64,000 nt of DNA from Burkholderiaceae bacterium (GCA_030728985.1 JANQYI010000009.1:160243-224242), one strand, 5' to 3'; counted from the first letter of the stretch, positions 38,985-50,633 are shown. The notes: generated by a model not told the origin, from the sequence alone. Numbers and translations: made by a program.

Positions 38985-41852
38985 TTATTTGGTCAGCATG
39001 AAGATTTTGAACTTACCAAAGGCCTGCTCAACCAACGCTTTTTGCTGCTCGAGGTGTTTAGCCAAATACCCAACGGCGGGCGAGGCAGAGGCGACACGCC
39101 CTGCGTAACCAAGCTTTTGACCACTGGACATGTTTTGGTACAGGTGATGCTGCACGTAGAACCACGACCCTTGGTTCTGTGGCTCATCCTGGACCCAGAC
39201 CACTTCGGTTGCCTTGGGATATTTACGCAACTCGGTTTCAAACGTTTTGTGCGCAAAGGGATACAACTGTTCGACGCGAATAATCGCAACACTGTTGTCC
39301 TTGCGCTCTCGACGACCATTGACCAAATCGTAATAAACCTTACCCGAACACACCAGAACGCGCTTGACTGAAGCGGGATTGACCACCTCATCGACTTCGC
39401 CGATGATTGATCTGAAGCGACCATTCGCCAAATCTGCCAGGGGCGATCCAGCATCCTTGTTTCTGAGCAAGGACTTGGGTGTCAAAATCACCAAAGGCTT
39501 GCGGAACTGGCGAATCATCTGACGGCGCAGCAAATGGAAAATCTGAGCAGCTGTGGTGGGCTGAACCACCTGGATATTGTTGTCCGCGCAAAGCTGCAAG
39601 AATCGTTCGATGCGTGCGGATGAGTGCTCTGGGCCCTGACCTTCGTAGCCATGTGGCAACATCATGGTCAAACCAGACTGACGGCCCCATTTGGCTTCGC
39701 CGGAAACGATGAACTGGTCAATCACAACCTGCGCGCCGTTGACGAAGTCACCGAACTGCGCTTCCCAGATGGTGAGCGTTCGGGGGTCGGCACATGAATA
39801 GCCGTACTCAAAACCAAGCACGGCCTCCTCGGAAAGCACCGAGTCGATCACCGTGAAAGGAGCCTGGCCATCAGCAACGTGTTGCAAAGGAATATAAGTA
39901 CCGTCATCCCAACGTTCGCGATTTTGGTCATGCAGCACGGCATGGCGATGCGTAAACGTGCCACGACCAGAGTCCTGACCAGTGATGCGGACGGCGTAAC
40001 CTGAAGCAACCAAGGTGGCAAAAGCCAAATGCTCGCCCATGCCCCAGTCAAGATTCATCTCTCCGCGCGCCATCGCGCGGCGATCATTCAAGAGCTTGCT
40101 CACGAGAGAATGAGGGGCAAAGCCCTCAGGCACACTTGTCAACTTTTCACCAATGCGCTTGAGCTCGGTGATGGGCACAGCGGTGTCGGCCTGATCCGTC
40201 CATTTAGCATTTAAATAAGACGACCAGTCGATCGCATACTTGCTCTTGTAATCGGTCAGGACAGGCTCGATCGTGCGACGACCGTCTTCCATGTATTGAC
40301 GGTAGTCTTTGACGAGTTGATCTCCATCACCGTCTTTTAGAATGCCCTGCGCCGTCAACTTGTCTGCATAGAGCTTGCGGGTGCCGGGGTGCGCGCCGAT
40401 CGTCTTGTACATCAGCGGTTGCGTCAGCGAGGGCGTGTCTTGTTCGTTGTGACCGAGTTTTCGGAAACAAACGATGTCGACCACCACGTCCTTGCCAAAC
40501 TGCATACGAAAGTCCAGTGCCAGACGGGTTGCAAAGACCACCGCCTCAGGATCGTCGCCATTGACATGGAAAACCGGTGCCTCGATCATTTTGGAAACGT
40601 CGGTGCAGTAAATCGTTGAGCGTGTATCGCGTGGGTCAGAGGTCGTGAAACCAATCTGGTTGTTAATGACCAGATGCAAAGTACCACCTGTGCCATAACC
40701 GCGCGTTTCAGCGAGGTTGAGGGTTTCCATGACCACGCCCTGGCCTGCGAAAGCGGCGTCACCGTGCACCAGCACCGGTAACACTTGCTTGTAACCATCC
40801 GCACCGCGACGTTCTTGACGCGCGCGCACGCTGCCCTCAACGACAGGGTTGACGATCTCGAGGTGCGAGGGGTTAAAGGCGAGCGACAAATGCACTGGGC
40901 CGCCGCGCGTCGACAAATCGCTGGAAAAACCGTTGTGATATTTGACGTCACCATCGGTCAGGCCTTCGGCGTGATGACCCTCGAACTCAGCGAACAAGTC
41001 ACCGGGCATCTTGCCCATGATGTTGACGAGCATGTTCAAACGACCACGGTGCGCCATGCCCACCACGATTTCTTGAACGCCGGATTCACCGGCATGGTTG
41101 ACGACCTCGTCCATCGAAGCGATAAAACTGTCTCCGCCTTCGAGTGAAAAACGTTTTTGGCCCACGTATTTTGTGTGCAGGAAACGCTCCAGGCCTTCGG
41201 CCTCGGTCAACTGCTGCAAAATATTGCGTTTGCGATCCGCCGTGAAGGTCGGTGCGCCGAGTGTGGACTCGAGGCGCTCCTGTACCCACCGCTTAACAGT
41301 TGGATCGGAGGCATGCATGAACTCGGCGCCGATCGAGCGGCAATAAGTGTCACGCAAGGCCTTGAGGATCTCGCGCAACGTCATCGTTGTCGCTTTGGTG
41401 AAATAGGTGTTGGTCGCGGAAAAAACCTGATCCAGATCCGCCTCGGTCAAACCATAAAATGCGGGGTCGAGCTCGGGAATTTCAGGGCGATCCTGACGCT
41501 TGAGTGGGTCGAGATCCGCCCAACGTGAACCGAGCGAGCGATAGGCGGCAATCAAAGACTGCACGTGAACCTGTTTCATCGCGACTGCAAGATCGGGCTC
41601 CTGGCCGCGCTGCACAAATGCATTCGCTTTCGCGCGCTGCGCGAAGGACTCAATGATGGGTGCGTGGGCCTGGTCGCGTGTGGCTTCTTGACCATCCGTG
41701 GCCGGCATATGCTGCAACTGATCGAAATAATTTCGCCAGTTATCAGGAACCGAACCTGGATTGTCCAGGTAGGCTTCGTAGAGTTCTTCTACGTAGGGCG
41801 CATTGCCCCCAAAAAGGTATGAGTTCTGTAGAGATTCGAGTTCTGATGACAT
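38985..41852 (-). CDS. sucA: 2-oxoglutarate dehydrogenase E1
   Basis: SYLFGGNAPYVEELYEAYLDNP; GMAHRGRLNMLVNI; RGTFTHRHAVLHDQ. Confidence 0.97.
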   Translation of the reverse strand: MSSELESLQNSYLFGGNAPYVEELYEAYLDNPGSVPDNWRNYFDQLQHMPATDGQEATRDQAHAPIIESFAQRAKANAFVQRGQEPDLAVAMKQVHVQSLIAAYRSLGSRWADLDPLKRQDRPEIPELDPAFYGLTEADLDQVFSATNTYFTKATTMTLREILKALRDTYCRSIGAEFMHASDPTVKRWVQERLESTLGAPTFTADRKRNILQQLTEAEGLERFLHTKYVGQKRFSLEGGDSFIASMDEVVNHAGESGVQEIVVGMAHRGRLNMLVNIMGKMPGDLFAEFEGHHAEGLTDGDVKYHNGFSSDLSTRGGPVHLSLAFNPSHLEIVNPVVEGSVRARQERRGADGYKQVLPVLVHGDAAFAGQGVVMETLNLAETRGYGTGGTLHLVINNQIGFTTSDPRDTRSTIYCTDVSKMIEAPVFHVNGDDPEAVVFATRLALDFRMQFGKDVVVDIVCFRKLGHNEQDTPSLTQPLMYKTIGAHPGTRKLYADKLTAQGILKDGDGDQLVKDYRQYMEDGRRTIEPVLTDYKSKYAIDWSSYLNAKWTDQADTAVPITELKRIGEKLTSVPEGFAPHSLVSKLLNDRRAMARGEMNLDWGMGEHLAFATLVASGYAVRITGQDSGRGTFTHRHAVLHDQNRERWDDGTYIPLQHVADGQAPFTVIDSVLSEEAVLGFEYGYSCADPRTLTIWEAQFGDFVNGAQVVIDQFIVSGEAKWGRQSGLTMMLPHGYEGQGPEHSSARIERFLQLCADNNIQVVQPTTAAQIFHLLRRQMIRQFRKPLVILTPKSLLRNKDAGSPLADLANGRFRSIIGEVDEVVNPASVKRVLVCSGKVYYDLVNGRRERKDNSVAIIRVEQLYPFAHKTFETELRKYPKATEVVWVQDEPQNQGSWFYVQHHLYQNMSSGQKLGYAGRVASASPAVGYLAKHLEQQKALVEQAFGKFKIFMLTK

Positions 41853-42208
41853 TTTAGCGCTTCACCTATTCGGGTGCTTCACCCGTTACGATGCAGGAAT
41901 ACCTTCCGTTTTCTCGGCCAAACCGATTTGCGGATAGCGGGGCAGAAGGCGGTTGTTTAAAAGCCTTAAGAGCCGGCATGTAAGTATAACCCTAAGCTTT
42001 AGAATGTTTCCGACATTCGAGCCGGAAATCGGTGCAATCAAGACCGAACGTTATCAGCGCACCACACCAGGATGCCTTCCCCAGGGTTGCTGCATCGCAA
42101 TGCAGATGCTGCGCCGCAAAATCGAAACTTGTCCTCATTCTGTGCCAAGCAGCACTCATGCCTGTAAGCTTGACGGCACCTTCATTCATTATTTGCCTTG
42201 AGAGATCC

Positions 42209-44500
42209 ATGGACGAAAACTTCGCCAAGCTTGCACTGGACTACCACGCATTCCCGACGCCTGGGAAAATCTCAGTGACACCCACCAAGCCTTTGGCCAA
42301 TCAAGATGATTTGTCTCTGGCCTATTCTCCAGGTGTCGCGGCAGCCTGTATGGCGATTCACGCCCAAGGTGACGAAGCCGCGGCCAAATACACCTCGCGC
42401 TCCAATCTGGTCGCCGTCATTACCAATGGAACTGCGGTGCTGGGGCTGGGCAATATTGGCCCGCTTGCGGCCAAACCGGTGATGGAGGGTAAGGGCTGCT
42501 TATTTAAAAAGTTTGCCGGCATCGATGTGTTTGACATCGAACTCGCTGAAACGGATCCAGACAAGCTTGTCGACATCATTGCCGCACTCGAACCCACGCT
42601 CGGCGGCATCAACCTAGAGGATATTAAAGCGCCAGAGTGCTTCTATATCGAGAAAAAACTGCGCGAACGCATGAAAATTCCTGTCTTTCATGATGACCAG
42701 CACGGCACGGCTATTATCTCCTCGGCCGCCATCATGAACGGACTCAAGGTCGTAGGCAAAAAGATGGGCGAAGTCAAACTCGTTGTGTCTGGCGCGGGTG
42801 CTGCCTCGATTGCCTGCCTGGACTTACTGGTCCATCTAGGTATCAAAAAAGAGAATATCTTTGTTTGCGATTCTCGCGGTGTGATTTACGAAGGTCGTGA
42901 TGCGCAAATGGAAGAAAACAAGAAGCGCTATGCGCAAAAGACCGCGCTTCGCACGCTCGCAGAGGCGATGGTCGGCGCCGATGTCTTTCTAGGCTGCTCA
43001 GCACCTGGTGTGGTCAATGCCGAGATGGTTTCAAGCATGGGCACAAAACCATTGATTTTGGCGCTAGCCAACCCAGAGCCTGAAATCAGGCCCGAGATCG
43101 CCAAAGCCGCGCGCCCCGACTGCATCATTGCGACAGGTCGCTCGGACTACCCCAATCAAGTGAACAATGTTCTTTGCTTCCCCTTTATTTTCCGCGGCGC
43201 GCTTGATGCAGGTGCGAGCAGCATCACGGAGGAGATGAAGCTCGCTTGTGTCAAGGCGATCGCCGAACTTGCCGAGGCCGAACAAAGTGATGAGGTCGCA
43301 CAGGCTTACGCAGGTCAAGAGTTGAGTTTTGGCCCTGACTACATCATCCCAAAGCCTTTCGATCCCCGCTTGATCGTACAAATCGCACCCGCTGTTGCCC
43401 AGGCAGCCGCCGACTCAGGCGTGGCGCGCAGACCGATCCAAGACATGGAGGCCTATAAAGCGAAACTCCAGGCGATGGTCTATCACTCGGGTCAGCTGAT
43501 GAGCCCGCTGTTTTCTCAAGCGAAACGCGCACCAAAGCGTGTCATATACGCAGACGGTGAGGACGAACGCGTGCTTCGTGCGGCACAAACGGTCTCTGAC
43601 GAGAAAATCGCTTTCCCGATTTTGATTGGTCGCCCTTCAGTGATCAACATGCGTATCAAGAAAATGGGGCTGCGCCTGGAGATCGGCAAAAATATAGAAA
43701 TCGTAGATCCAGAAGATGATGTGCGCTTCAACGACTCCTGGCAAGAGTATTACCGCCTCAAAGGTCGTGAGGGCGTGACGCCAACCGTCGCTAAGGCCAT
43801 GGTGCGCAAGCACAACACCCTGATCGCGGTCTTGCTGCTGAAACGCGGCGATGCCGATGCGGTGTTATGCGGCATTGGCAGTCGCTTCGACAACCAGCTT
43901 AAATATGTCGAAGACGTCATTGGTCTGCAAAAAGGCGCGTCGACTTTTGCGGCCATGAATGTGCTGATGCTCTCCGATCAGACTCTGTTTATCTGCGACA
44001 CGCATGTCAATGAGGACCCCTCTGCGGAACAAGTGGCCGACATGACCATTCAAGCCGCACATAAAATGCGCAATTTCGGCATTGTTCCAAAAATCGCCTT
44101 GCTATCGCATTCGAACTTCGGCAGTCGGCCGACGGCCTCTTCGCGCAAAATGGCTCATGCGCGCCAGCTCATCAGCGAACGCGCGCCATCGCTCGAAGTT
44201 GACGGTGAAATGCATGCGGACTCTGCGCTTTCCGAGTCGATCCGCACCGCCAACTATCCGGACAGCACCCTAAAAGGCAGCGCAAACCTTCTTGTGACCC
44301 CAAATCTGGACACCGGCAACGTCACCTACAACCTATTAAAAATGACGGGTAGCAATGGCGTTGCGATGGGGCCCGTCTTGTTGGGTGCCGCAAGACCGGT
44401 CCATATTTTGACCAATAGCGCGACGGTACGCCGCGTCATCAATATGACAGCGCTCGCCGTGATTGATGCTCAAATGGAGGCAGAACAGCGATCGACATAA
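42209..44500 (+). CDS. maeB: NADP-dependent malic enzyme (malic domain plus phosphotransacetylase-like domain)
   Basis: [55 protein letters not shown]-terminal PTA-like region. Start at internal ATG 42209. Confidence 0.95.
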   Translation: MDENFAKLALDYHAFPTPGKISVTPTKPLANQDDLSLAYSPGVAAACMAIHAQGDEAAAKYTSRSNLVAVITNGTAVLGLGNIGPLAAKPVMEGKGCLFKKFAGIDVFDIELAETDPDKLVDIIAALEPTLGGINLEDIKAPECFYIEKKLRERMKIPVFHDDQHGTAIISSAAIMNGLKVVGKKMGEVKLVVSGAGAASIACLDLLVHLGIKKENIFVCDSRGVIYEGRDAQMEENKKRYAQKTALRTLAEAMVGADVFLGCSAPGVVNAEMVSSMGTKPLILALANPEPEIRPEIAKAARPDCIIATGRSDYPNQVNNVLCFPFIFRGALDAGASSITEEMKLACVKAIAELAEAEQSDEVAQAYAGQELSFGPDYIIPKPFDPRLIVQIAPAVAQAAADSGVARRPIQDMEAYKAKLQAMVYHSGQLMSPLFSQAKRAPKRVIYADGEDERVLRAAQTVSDEKIAFPILIGRPSVINMRIKKMGLRLEIGKNIEIVDPEDDVRFNDSWQEYYRLKGREGVTPTVAKAMVRKHNTLIAVLLLKRGDADAVLCGIGSRFDNQLKYVEDVIGLQKGASTFAAMNVLMLSDQTLFICDTHVNEDPSAEQVADMTIQAAHKMRNFGIVPKIALLSHSNFGSRPTASSRKMAHARQLISERAPSLEVDGEMHADSALSESIRTANYPDSTLKGSANLLVTPNLDTGNVTYNLLKMTGSNGVAMGPVLLGAARPVHILTNSATVRRVINMTALAVIDAQMEAEQRST

Positions 44501-44546
44501 AACCATGCTGTGGAGCGAAAGCCTTCAGCCAAGGGAACCTGAACGA

Positions 44547-44580
44547 AAAAGCGCCTGAGTCTCTTCAGGCGCTTTTCTTT
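44547..44580. terminator. Bidirectional rho-independent terminator between convergent maeB and gltA
   Basis: AAAAGCGCCTGA-GTCTCT-TCAGGCGCTTTT: 12-bp perfect stem with A tract on one side and T tract on the other. Confidence 0.9.
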
Positions 44581-44609
44581 GGAGTTGCCGTGTCAACTCA
44601 AGTCTTAGA

Positions 44610-45914
44610 TTACTTGCGCTTGGGGACCGAACGAGACACCGAGCCTTGGTACAACTGGCGAGGACGACCAATTTTGTACTCGGGATCCGAGATCATTTCA
44701 TTCCACTGAGCAATCCAACCAACCGTGCGCGCCAACGCGAAAATCGCGGTGAACATGGAGGTTGGGACGCCAATCGCACGCTGAACAATGCCAGAATAAA
44801 AATCAACGTTCGGATAGAGCTTACGTTCAACAAAATAAGGATCTTCGAGCGCAATACGCTCGAGTTCCATCGAGAGCTTAAAGAGTGGGTCGTTTTCAAG
44901 ACCCAACGCAGCCAACACTTCTTTACATGTTTGCTGCATGAGCTTGGCGCGCGGATCGTAGTTTTTATAAACACGATGACCAAAACCCATCAGGCGCACG
45001 CCAGAGTTTTTGTCTTTGACCTGCTCCATGAACTCACCAACCTTGGCAATACCGCCGTTGGCCTGTAACTCTTCGAGCATCTGCAAGCATGCTTCGTTGG
45101 CGCCACCGTGGGCAGGACCCCACAAACACGCCACACCGGAAGCAATGGCCGCGAAAGGGTTGGTGCCTGAGGAACCGCACAGACGCACTGTAGACGTTGA
45201 AGCATTTTGCTCGTGATCCGCGTGCAGGATAAAGATGCGATCAAGCGCGCGCTCAACGACGGGATTGACGACGTACTCTTCACAAGGGGTTGCAAACATC
45301 ATACGCAGGAAGTTACCCGTGTAAGACAGACTATTTTGTGGGTAGATGTAAGGCTGACCTTGCGAGTATTTGTAAGCCATTGCTACGAGCGTCGGCATTT
45401 TGGCCATGAGACGGATCGCAGAGACATGACGGTGATAAGGATTGGTGATGTCTGTTGAATCATGATAAAACGCAGACAGTGCGCCGACCAAGCCTGTCAG
45501 CACAGCCATCGGGTGCGCGTCGCGGCGGAAACCACGCAAGAAAAACTGAATTTGCTCGTTGACCATCGTGTGATGCGTCACAAGATAATCAAAATCAGTC
45601 CTCTGCTTGGGGTCAGGCAGTTCGCCATTCAGGATCAAATAACTGACATCCATGAAGTCGCAATTGACTGCGAGTTCTTCGATGGGATATCCCCGATAGA
45701 GCAACTCTCCTTTGTCACCATCGATATAGGTGATGTTGGAGGTGCATGACGCTGTCGACAAAAAGCCAGGGTCGTATGTGAACAGACCTGTCTGTCCGTA
45801 CAACTTGCGAATGTCGATGACCTGTGGGCCGACGCTGCCGTCATACATGGGAAAATCAACCGAGGGGCTACCGTCTGAGAACGAGAGCGTGGCTTTTTTA
45901 TCGGACAGTTTCAT
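44610..45914 (-). CDS. gltA: Citrate synthase (type I)
   Basis: [67 protein letters not shown]. Confidence 0.97.
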   Translation of the reverse strand: MKLSDKKATLSFSDGSPSVDFPMYDGSVGPQVIDIRKLYGQTGLFTYDPGFLSTASCTSNITYIDGDKGELLYRGYPIEELAVNCDFMDVSYLILNGELPDPKQRTDFDYLVTHHTMVNEQIQFFLRGFRRDAHPMAVLTGLVGALSAFYHDSTDITNPYHRHVSAIRLMAKMPTLVAMAYKYSQGQPYIYPQNSLSYTGNFLRMMFATPCEEYVVNPVVERALDRIFILHADHEQNASTSTVRLCGSSGTNPFAAIASGVACLWGPAHGGANEACLQMLEELQANGGIAKVGEFMEQVKDKNSGVRLMGFGHRVYKNYDPRAKLMQQTCKEVLAALGLENDPLFKLSMELERIALEDPYFVERKLYPNVDFYSGIVQRAIGVPTSMFTAIFALARTVGWIAQWNEMISDPEYKIGRPRQLYQGSVSRSVPKRK

Positions 45915-45959
45915 TCGTGATTCCTTCGTTTAGTTTTGGTTAGCCAGTCAAGACGCTGT

Positions 45960-46220
45960 CTATGCCGCGCGAATCTGCGCCAGCACCATCTTGACTGCGG
46001 GCCGATCAAGCGCCCCCTCGGGCTCGACACGACCTAATAGTAAGTCTAACAGCTCGTTATCTCCAATTTCAAACAATTGGGTCAAGGCACCCACCTCGAC
46101 ATCCGTCAGTTCAGACTGATGCAAATCAAGATACTTTGTCAGAATCAGATCGTTCTCGAGCAAGCCTCGTCTGGCGCGCCAACGCAACTTAACCCGGTCC
46201 TGATCTGATAATGTTCCCAT
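45960..46220 (-). CDS. sdhE: Succinate dehydrogenase assembly factor SdhE
   Basis: 86 aa; KLRWRARRGLLENDLILTKYLD contains the conserved RRGLLE-type motif; directly downstream of sdhB. Confidence 0.93.
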   Translation of the reverse strand: MGTLSDQDRVKLRWRARRGLLENDLILTKYLDLHQSELTDVEVGALTQLFEIGDNELLDLLLGRVEPEGALDRPAVKMVLAQIRAA

Positions 46221-46232
46221 GAGAGCGCTTGG

Positions 46233-46949
46233 TTATACAGTTCGGCGAACGAGCATTTCTTTGATCTTGCCGATCGCACGCGATGGGTTCAATCCCTTTG
46301 GACAGACATCTACACAGTTCATGATCGTGTGGCAGCGGAACAAACGATACGGATCCTCGAGATTGTCGAGACGCTCACCCGTCGTGAGGTCGCGCGTATC
46401 CGCGATGAAACGGTAAGCTTGCAACAGGCCCGCAGGTCCCACAAATTTGTCTGGATTCCACCAAAATGACGGGCAAGACGTAGAACAACACGCACACAGA
46501 ATGCACTCATAAAGACCGTTGAGTTCTTCGCGCGCTTCAGGCGTTTGCAGGCGCTCTTTCTCGGGCGGTGGCGTATCGTTAATCAGATAGGGACGAACTG
46601 AGTGATATTGGTTAAAGAAGTGCGTCATATCAACCACCAAGTCGCGTATAACGGGCAGACCAGGTAAAGGACGCAAGACAACCGGCTCTTTGAGCTCCAG
46701 CATGTTGGTGATACAGGCCAAACCGTTCTTGCCATTGATGTTCATGGCATCGGAGCCACATACACCTTCGCGACATGAACGACGTAAGGTCAAACTATCA
46801 TCAACGTCCAGTTTGATGCGCATCAACGCATCAAGCAACATCTTGTCCGTTGGCTGCAACTCAACCTCGAGTTTTTGCATGTAGGGGCGCTCGTCCTTGT
46901 CAGGATCGTAGCGGTAGATTTCAAACTTCACGATGCGTTTTTTGCTCAT
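46233..46949 (-). CDS. sdhB: Succinate dehydrogenase iron-sulfur subunit
   Basis: RRSCREGVCGSDAMNINGKNGLACIT; CILCACCSTSCPSFWWN; CHTIMNCVDVCPKGLNP. Confidence 0.97.
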   Translation of the reverse strand: MSKKRIVKFEIYRYDPDKDERPYMQKLEVELQPTDKMLLDALMRIKLDVDDSLTLRRSCREGVCGSDAMNINGKNGLACITNMLELKEPVVLRPLPGLPVIRDLVVDMTHFFNQYHSVRPYLINDTPPPEKERLQTPEAREELNGLYECILCACCSTSCPSFWWNPDKFVGPAGLLQAYRFIADTRDLTTGERLDNLEDPYRLFRCHTIMNCVDVCPKGLNPSRAIGKIKEMLVRRTV

Positions 46950-46971
46950 GATTTGTTCCAGGTATGTCGTC

Positions 46972-48750
46972 TTAGAATGTACGGGTCTTGGGCGGGAAGC
47001 TTTCGACTGTGAGTGGCTGCATCTGCACGGGTTTGTAATCTAGGCGATTGCCATCCGAGTACCAGAGCGTGTGCTTGATCCAATTGTCATCATCGCGCAA
47101 CTGAAAGTCATCCAGTGCGTGCGCACCGCGGCTTTCTGTTCGTGCTGCGGCTGAGTAAATGGTCGAGCGCGCCACTTCAATCATATTGGTCAACTCGAGG
47201 GCTTCGATACGGGCAGTATTAAAGACCTTAGACTTGTCCTGGAAGGCGACATGTTCGACTCTTTCAGCCAACACGTCGATCTTTTGGACACCTTCTTTAA
47301 GAGAGGCCATGGTCCGAAATACGCCGCAGTGTTGTTGCATGGCGTTGCGAATGTCGTTACCGACCTCTTGCGTCTTTTCGCCAGTTTTACGCTGTTCGAG
47401 TTTGTTGACGCGGTCTAGTGAGAAATCCACAGAAGACTGGGGTAAAGGTTGATGTGCGCGCTGACGCTCAGGATGCGCAGCCACGATATGATTGCCGGCC
47501 GCACGACCAAACACGATCAAATCCAACAAAGAGTTGGTACCCAAGCGGTTCGCGCCGTGCACAGAAGCGGCTGAACACTCGCCGATGGCGTAGAGGCCGT
47601 TAACGACCGTGGTCTGATGACCATCCCACGAGGTGACCTGACCGTTGTAATTGCAGGGGATGCCACCCATCTGATAGTGAATGGTAGGGACCACAGGAAT
47701 GGGTTCTTTGGTTGCGTCAACGTTGGCGAATTTGTGTCCAATTTCGAGAATCGAAGGCAAGCGCTTGTTAATCACATCTGCACCCAGATGATCGAGCTTG
47801 AGATGGATATAGGCACCTTCCGGTCCACAGCCTCGACCCTCTTTGATCTCTTGATCCATGCAACGCGAAATAAAGTCTCGTGGCGCCAAATCCTTGAGTG
47901 TAGGAGCGTAGCGCTCCATGAAACGCTCTCCATCCTTGTTGAGCAAGATACCACCTTCGCCACGCACACCCTCTGTAATCAGCACACCAGCACCGGCTAC
48001 ACCTGTCGGGTGAAACTGCCAGAATTCCATGTCCATCATCGGGATGCCGGCGCGAGCGGCCATCCCCATGCCATCGCCTGTGTTGATGAAGGCATTGGTA
48101 GAAGCGGCCCAGATACGGCCAGCGCCTCCGGTTGCAATCACAGTCGTTTTGGCTTCGAAAATGTAGATTTCACCGGTCTCCATCTCGAGCGCCGTAATAC
48201 CCAACACATCACCCTCGTCGTTGCGAATCAAGTCCAACGCCATCCACTCGACGAAAAACTGTGTGCGTGAAGCCACGTTGCGCTGATAAAGCGTATGTAA
48301 CAAAGCATGACCCGTACGGTCAGCGGCCGCACAGGCGCGTTGCACAGGTTTTTCGCCAAAATTCGCAGTGTGTCCACCGAAGGGACGCTGATAGATCGTG
48401 CCGTCAGGGTTACGATCGAAAGGCATACCCATGTGCTCTAACTCGTACACGGCATTAGGGGCTTCGCGACACATGAATTCGATCGCATCCTGGTCTCCCA
48501 GCCAATCAGAGCCTTTGACCGTGTCGTACATGTGCCAGTACCAATTGTCCTCACTCATGTTACCTAACGACGCACCAATACCGCCTTGGGCCGCAACAGT
48601 GTGCGAGCGGGTTGGAAACACTTTGGTCACGACTGCGACAGACAGGCCTGCATTGGCGAGTTGAAGCGAACAGCGCATACCGGCTCCGCCGGCACCCACG
48701 ACCACCACGTCAAATTGACGGCGAGGTAAATTTGATTTGATAGATGCCAC
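46972..48750 (-). CDS. sdhA: Succinate dehydrogenase flavoprotein subunit
   Basis: VVVVGAGGAGMRCSLQLA, RSHTVAAQGGIGASLGN, ECSAASVHGANRLGTNSLLDL. Confidence 0.97.
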   Translation of the reverse strand: MASIKSNLPRRQFDVVVVGAGGAGMRCSLQLANAGLSVAVVTKVFPTRSHTVAAQGGIGASLGNMSEDNWYWHMYDTVKGSDWLGDQDAIEFMCREAPNAVYELEHMGMPFDRNPDGTIYQRPFGGHTANFGEKPVQRACAAADRTGHALLHTLYQRNVASRTQFFVEWMALDLIRNDEGDVLGITALEMETGEIYIFEAKTTVIATGGAGRIWAASTNAFINTGDGMGMAARAGIPMMDMEFWQFHPTGVAGAGVLITEGVRGEGGILLNKDGERFMERYAPTLKDLAPRDFISRCMDQEIKEGRGCGPEGAYIHLKLDHLGADVINKRLPSILEIGHKFANVDATKEPIPVVPTIHYQMGGIPCNYNGQVTSWDGHQTTVVNGLYAIGECSAASVHGANRLGTNSLLDLIVFGRAAGNHIVAAHPERQRAHQPLPQSSVDFSLDRVNKLEQRKTGEKTQEVGNDIRNAMQQHCGVFRTMASLKEGVQKIDVLAERVEHVAFQDKSKVFNTARIEALELTNMIEVARSTIYSAAARTESRGAHALDDFQLRDDDNWIKHTLWYSDGNRLDYKPVQMQPLTVESFPPKTRTF

Positions 48751-48753
48751 GGC

Positions 48754-49143
48754 TTAATTTCTCCAAAGGATGTGTACGAAGTACACGACCGATCCAACTA
48801 ACCACAAGATAGTCAGCACCAGTAACAATATGCGAAGACCCACTGGCTTGATGTAGTCCATCCAGATGTCGCGCACGCCAATCCAAGCATGCCAAGCGAG
48901 TGCAATCATCGCGAGGGTGGCAAGAATCTGCCCCAAAGGCATGAACAAGACGGTAAAGGTAAAAAGATTTTTCCAGCCCTCATAGGTGAAGCCGGGCATC
49001 GTCAAAATACCAATCAGCAATACCAGAGTGTAAATCGCAAGGATAATCGCTGTGACACGCTGAGCAATGAATTCGCCTGTGCCATAGTGCGCACCAACGA
49101 CCAAGCGTTTGGGACCAATTTTTTCGACGGGAATCATCACCAC
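48754..49143 (-). CDS. sdhD: Succinate dehydrogenase membrane anchor subunit
   Basis: Three TM segments; ALAWHAWIGVRDIWMDYI; position between sdhC and sdhA. Confidence 0.92.
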   Translation of the reverse strand: MVMIPVEKIGPKRLVVGAHYGTGEFIAQRVTAIILAIYTLVLLIGILTMPGFTYEGWKNLFTFTVLFMPLGQILATLAMIALAWHAWIGVRDIWMDYIKPVGLRILLLVLTILWLVGSVVYFVHILWRN

Positions 49144-49547
49144 ACTCCGAATAGTTTGAGGCCAAAGACCAGGGTGAGGGCCAGGCTCACGCCCATCACG
49201 AGGCTTGCGCTTTTTGCGGCAGGCTCTTTGTCCAGTCCGATATGCAGATCAAGGATCAAGTAGCGAATTCCAGCACAGAAATGATGCAAATAACCCCAGA
49301 TCAACACCAACAAGATCACTTTGACAAGCGGATGCCCGGTAATCATTGCCAAGGCATTAAAACCGGCTTGGCTCACGAAACTCATTGCAAACAATGCAAT
49401 CAGTAAAGGCAAGCACAAGAAAAGCAAAGCTCCACTAATGCGGTGAAGAATGGAAACCTTACCGGCCATTGGCAAGCGATACGCCATCAGGTCGATAACA
49501 TTGATGTTACGAAACTGAGGACGCGGCTTGTTAGCTGTGTCAGACAT
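49137..49547 (-). CDS. sdhC: Succinate dehydrogenase cytochrome b556 subunit
   Basis: PLAGKVSILHRISG-like SILHRISGALLFLCLPLL; HHFCAGIRYLILDLHIG. Confidence 0.93.
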   Translation of the reverse strand: MSDTANKPRPQFRNINVIDLMAYRLPMAGKVSILHRISGALLFLCLPLLIALFAMSFVSQAGFNALAMITGHPLVKVILLVLIWGYLHHFCAGIRYLILDLHIGLDKEPAAKSASLVMGVSLALTLVFGLKLFGVW

Positions 49548-49633
49548 AACGACCTCGAACAGAGAACAATTGGTTAAGAGAAAAAATAAAAATTTCGCTC
49601 ATGCAAAACAAATAAAAAACAAAAATAAATCAA

Positions 49634-50404
49634 TTAATTCAAACTATTACGATAATAATACTCATCGGTCACATAATGACCGATACGTAATTCTACAGGA
49701 CGATTTCCATAGGTGTAGGAGATTCGCTCCACACAAAGTAGGGGTATTGAGGGCGTAACTCCGAGCGCAACCGCGATGTCTTGTGGCGCAACAACAGCAC
49801 GTATTTTCTCATCGGCGCGCACCATATTGATGCCAAACTCGGTCTCAAACATTCCATACAAAGGACCCGAATACCCATTGAGCAAATCAGCTGTCAAGCC
49901 TTTAAAAATCGCACCAGGCAAGTAAATATCATCAATGACGGTCGGGATATTAGCAAAGGATAATTTGCGGCGAAGTGCCACCACAGGATCCCCGGATTTG
50001 ATCTCGAGGGCACGCGCCGTGTCGGCACTGGCCCGAATACGTCGGCACTCTAACACCAAGCTTTGGGCCGGCTCGGGTTCGCCTTCGTTGGGGGCGAGCC
50101 TCAGAAACCTGAATCGCACCCGAGGTTCTAGGTGGGTAGCTACAAAAGTACCCTTGCCTTGCCGCCGGAAGAGGAGATTTTCTGCGGCAAGTTCATCGAC
50201 CGCTTTTCTAACCGTGCCTTGACTGACCTGAAAACGAGCCGCCAACTCGATCTCGCTGGGAATGGACTCACCTGGCTTCCACTCGCCGGCATCGAGCGAC
50301 TTGACCAGCAGTGCTTTGATCTGCTGATAAAGAGGGCTAAATGCAGCCGCCGTGCTTGAGCTAAGCTCAGCGACAGCAATACGGGCGCGAAGGTTGTCAG
50401 ACAT
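49634..50404 (-). CDS. GntR-family transcriptional regulator, HutC/UTRA type
   Basis: HTH GESIPSEIELAARFQVSQGTVRKAVDELAAENLLFRRQGKGTFVA followed by a UTRA-like domain. Start at internal ATG 50404. Confidence 0.92.
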   Translation of the reverse strand: MSDNLRARIAVAELSSSTAAAFSPLYQQIKALLVKSLDAGEWKPGESIPSEIELAARFQVSQGTVRKAVDELAAENLLFRRQGKGTFVATHLEPRVRFRFLRLAPNEGEPEPAQSLVLECRRIRASADTARALEIKSGDPVVALRRKLSFANIPTVIDDIYLPGAIFKGLTADLLNGYSGPLYGMFETEFGINMVRADEKIRAVVAPQDIAVALGVTPSIPLLCVERISYTYGNRPVELRIGHYVTDEYYYRNSLN

Positions 50405-50472
50405 CAAAAAAAGGCTCTTAAAAATCTTGAGCCATTTTGACACAACACAGCCCGAAAGTCCATTGGTCTTGT

Positions 50473-50493
50473 GTCTTATATAAGATATAAGAT
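50473..50493. promoter_or_regulatory. Candidate TCA-regulon operator, copy 1 (gntR/mdh divergent region)
   Basis: GTCTTATATAAGATATAAGAT; first 20 nt identical to 58406-58425; TCTTATA/TATAAGA inverted repeat. Confidence 0.75.
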
Positions 50494-50633
50494 CATTGAC
50501 GTCCAAGGTTCATTTAGATTAGCATTCGAAGGTAGATTTCTGTGTTTGACCTCGTTATTAGAGGGTCGCACAAAAAAGCTAAACTATTTGATTACTCTTT
50601 CTCACAATCCTCTCAGTTCTATCGGAGATCGTT

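Noticed and set aside
41871-41885. Small hairpin CGGGTG-CTT-CACCCG just upstream of sucA
   Set aside because: Only a 6-bp stem with a 3-nt loop and no conserved leader architecture; could be chance, so not claimed as a riboswitch or attenuator.
42032-42208. In-frame upstream extension of the maeB ORF
   Set aside because: Family N-terminus [16 protein letters not shown] starts at 42209; the upstream residues look like translated leader sequence.
47617-48270. 217-aa plus-strand ORF opposite sdhA
   Set aside because: Antisense shadow of a highly conserved gene.
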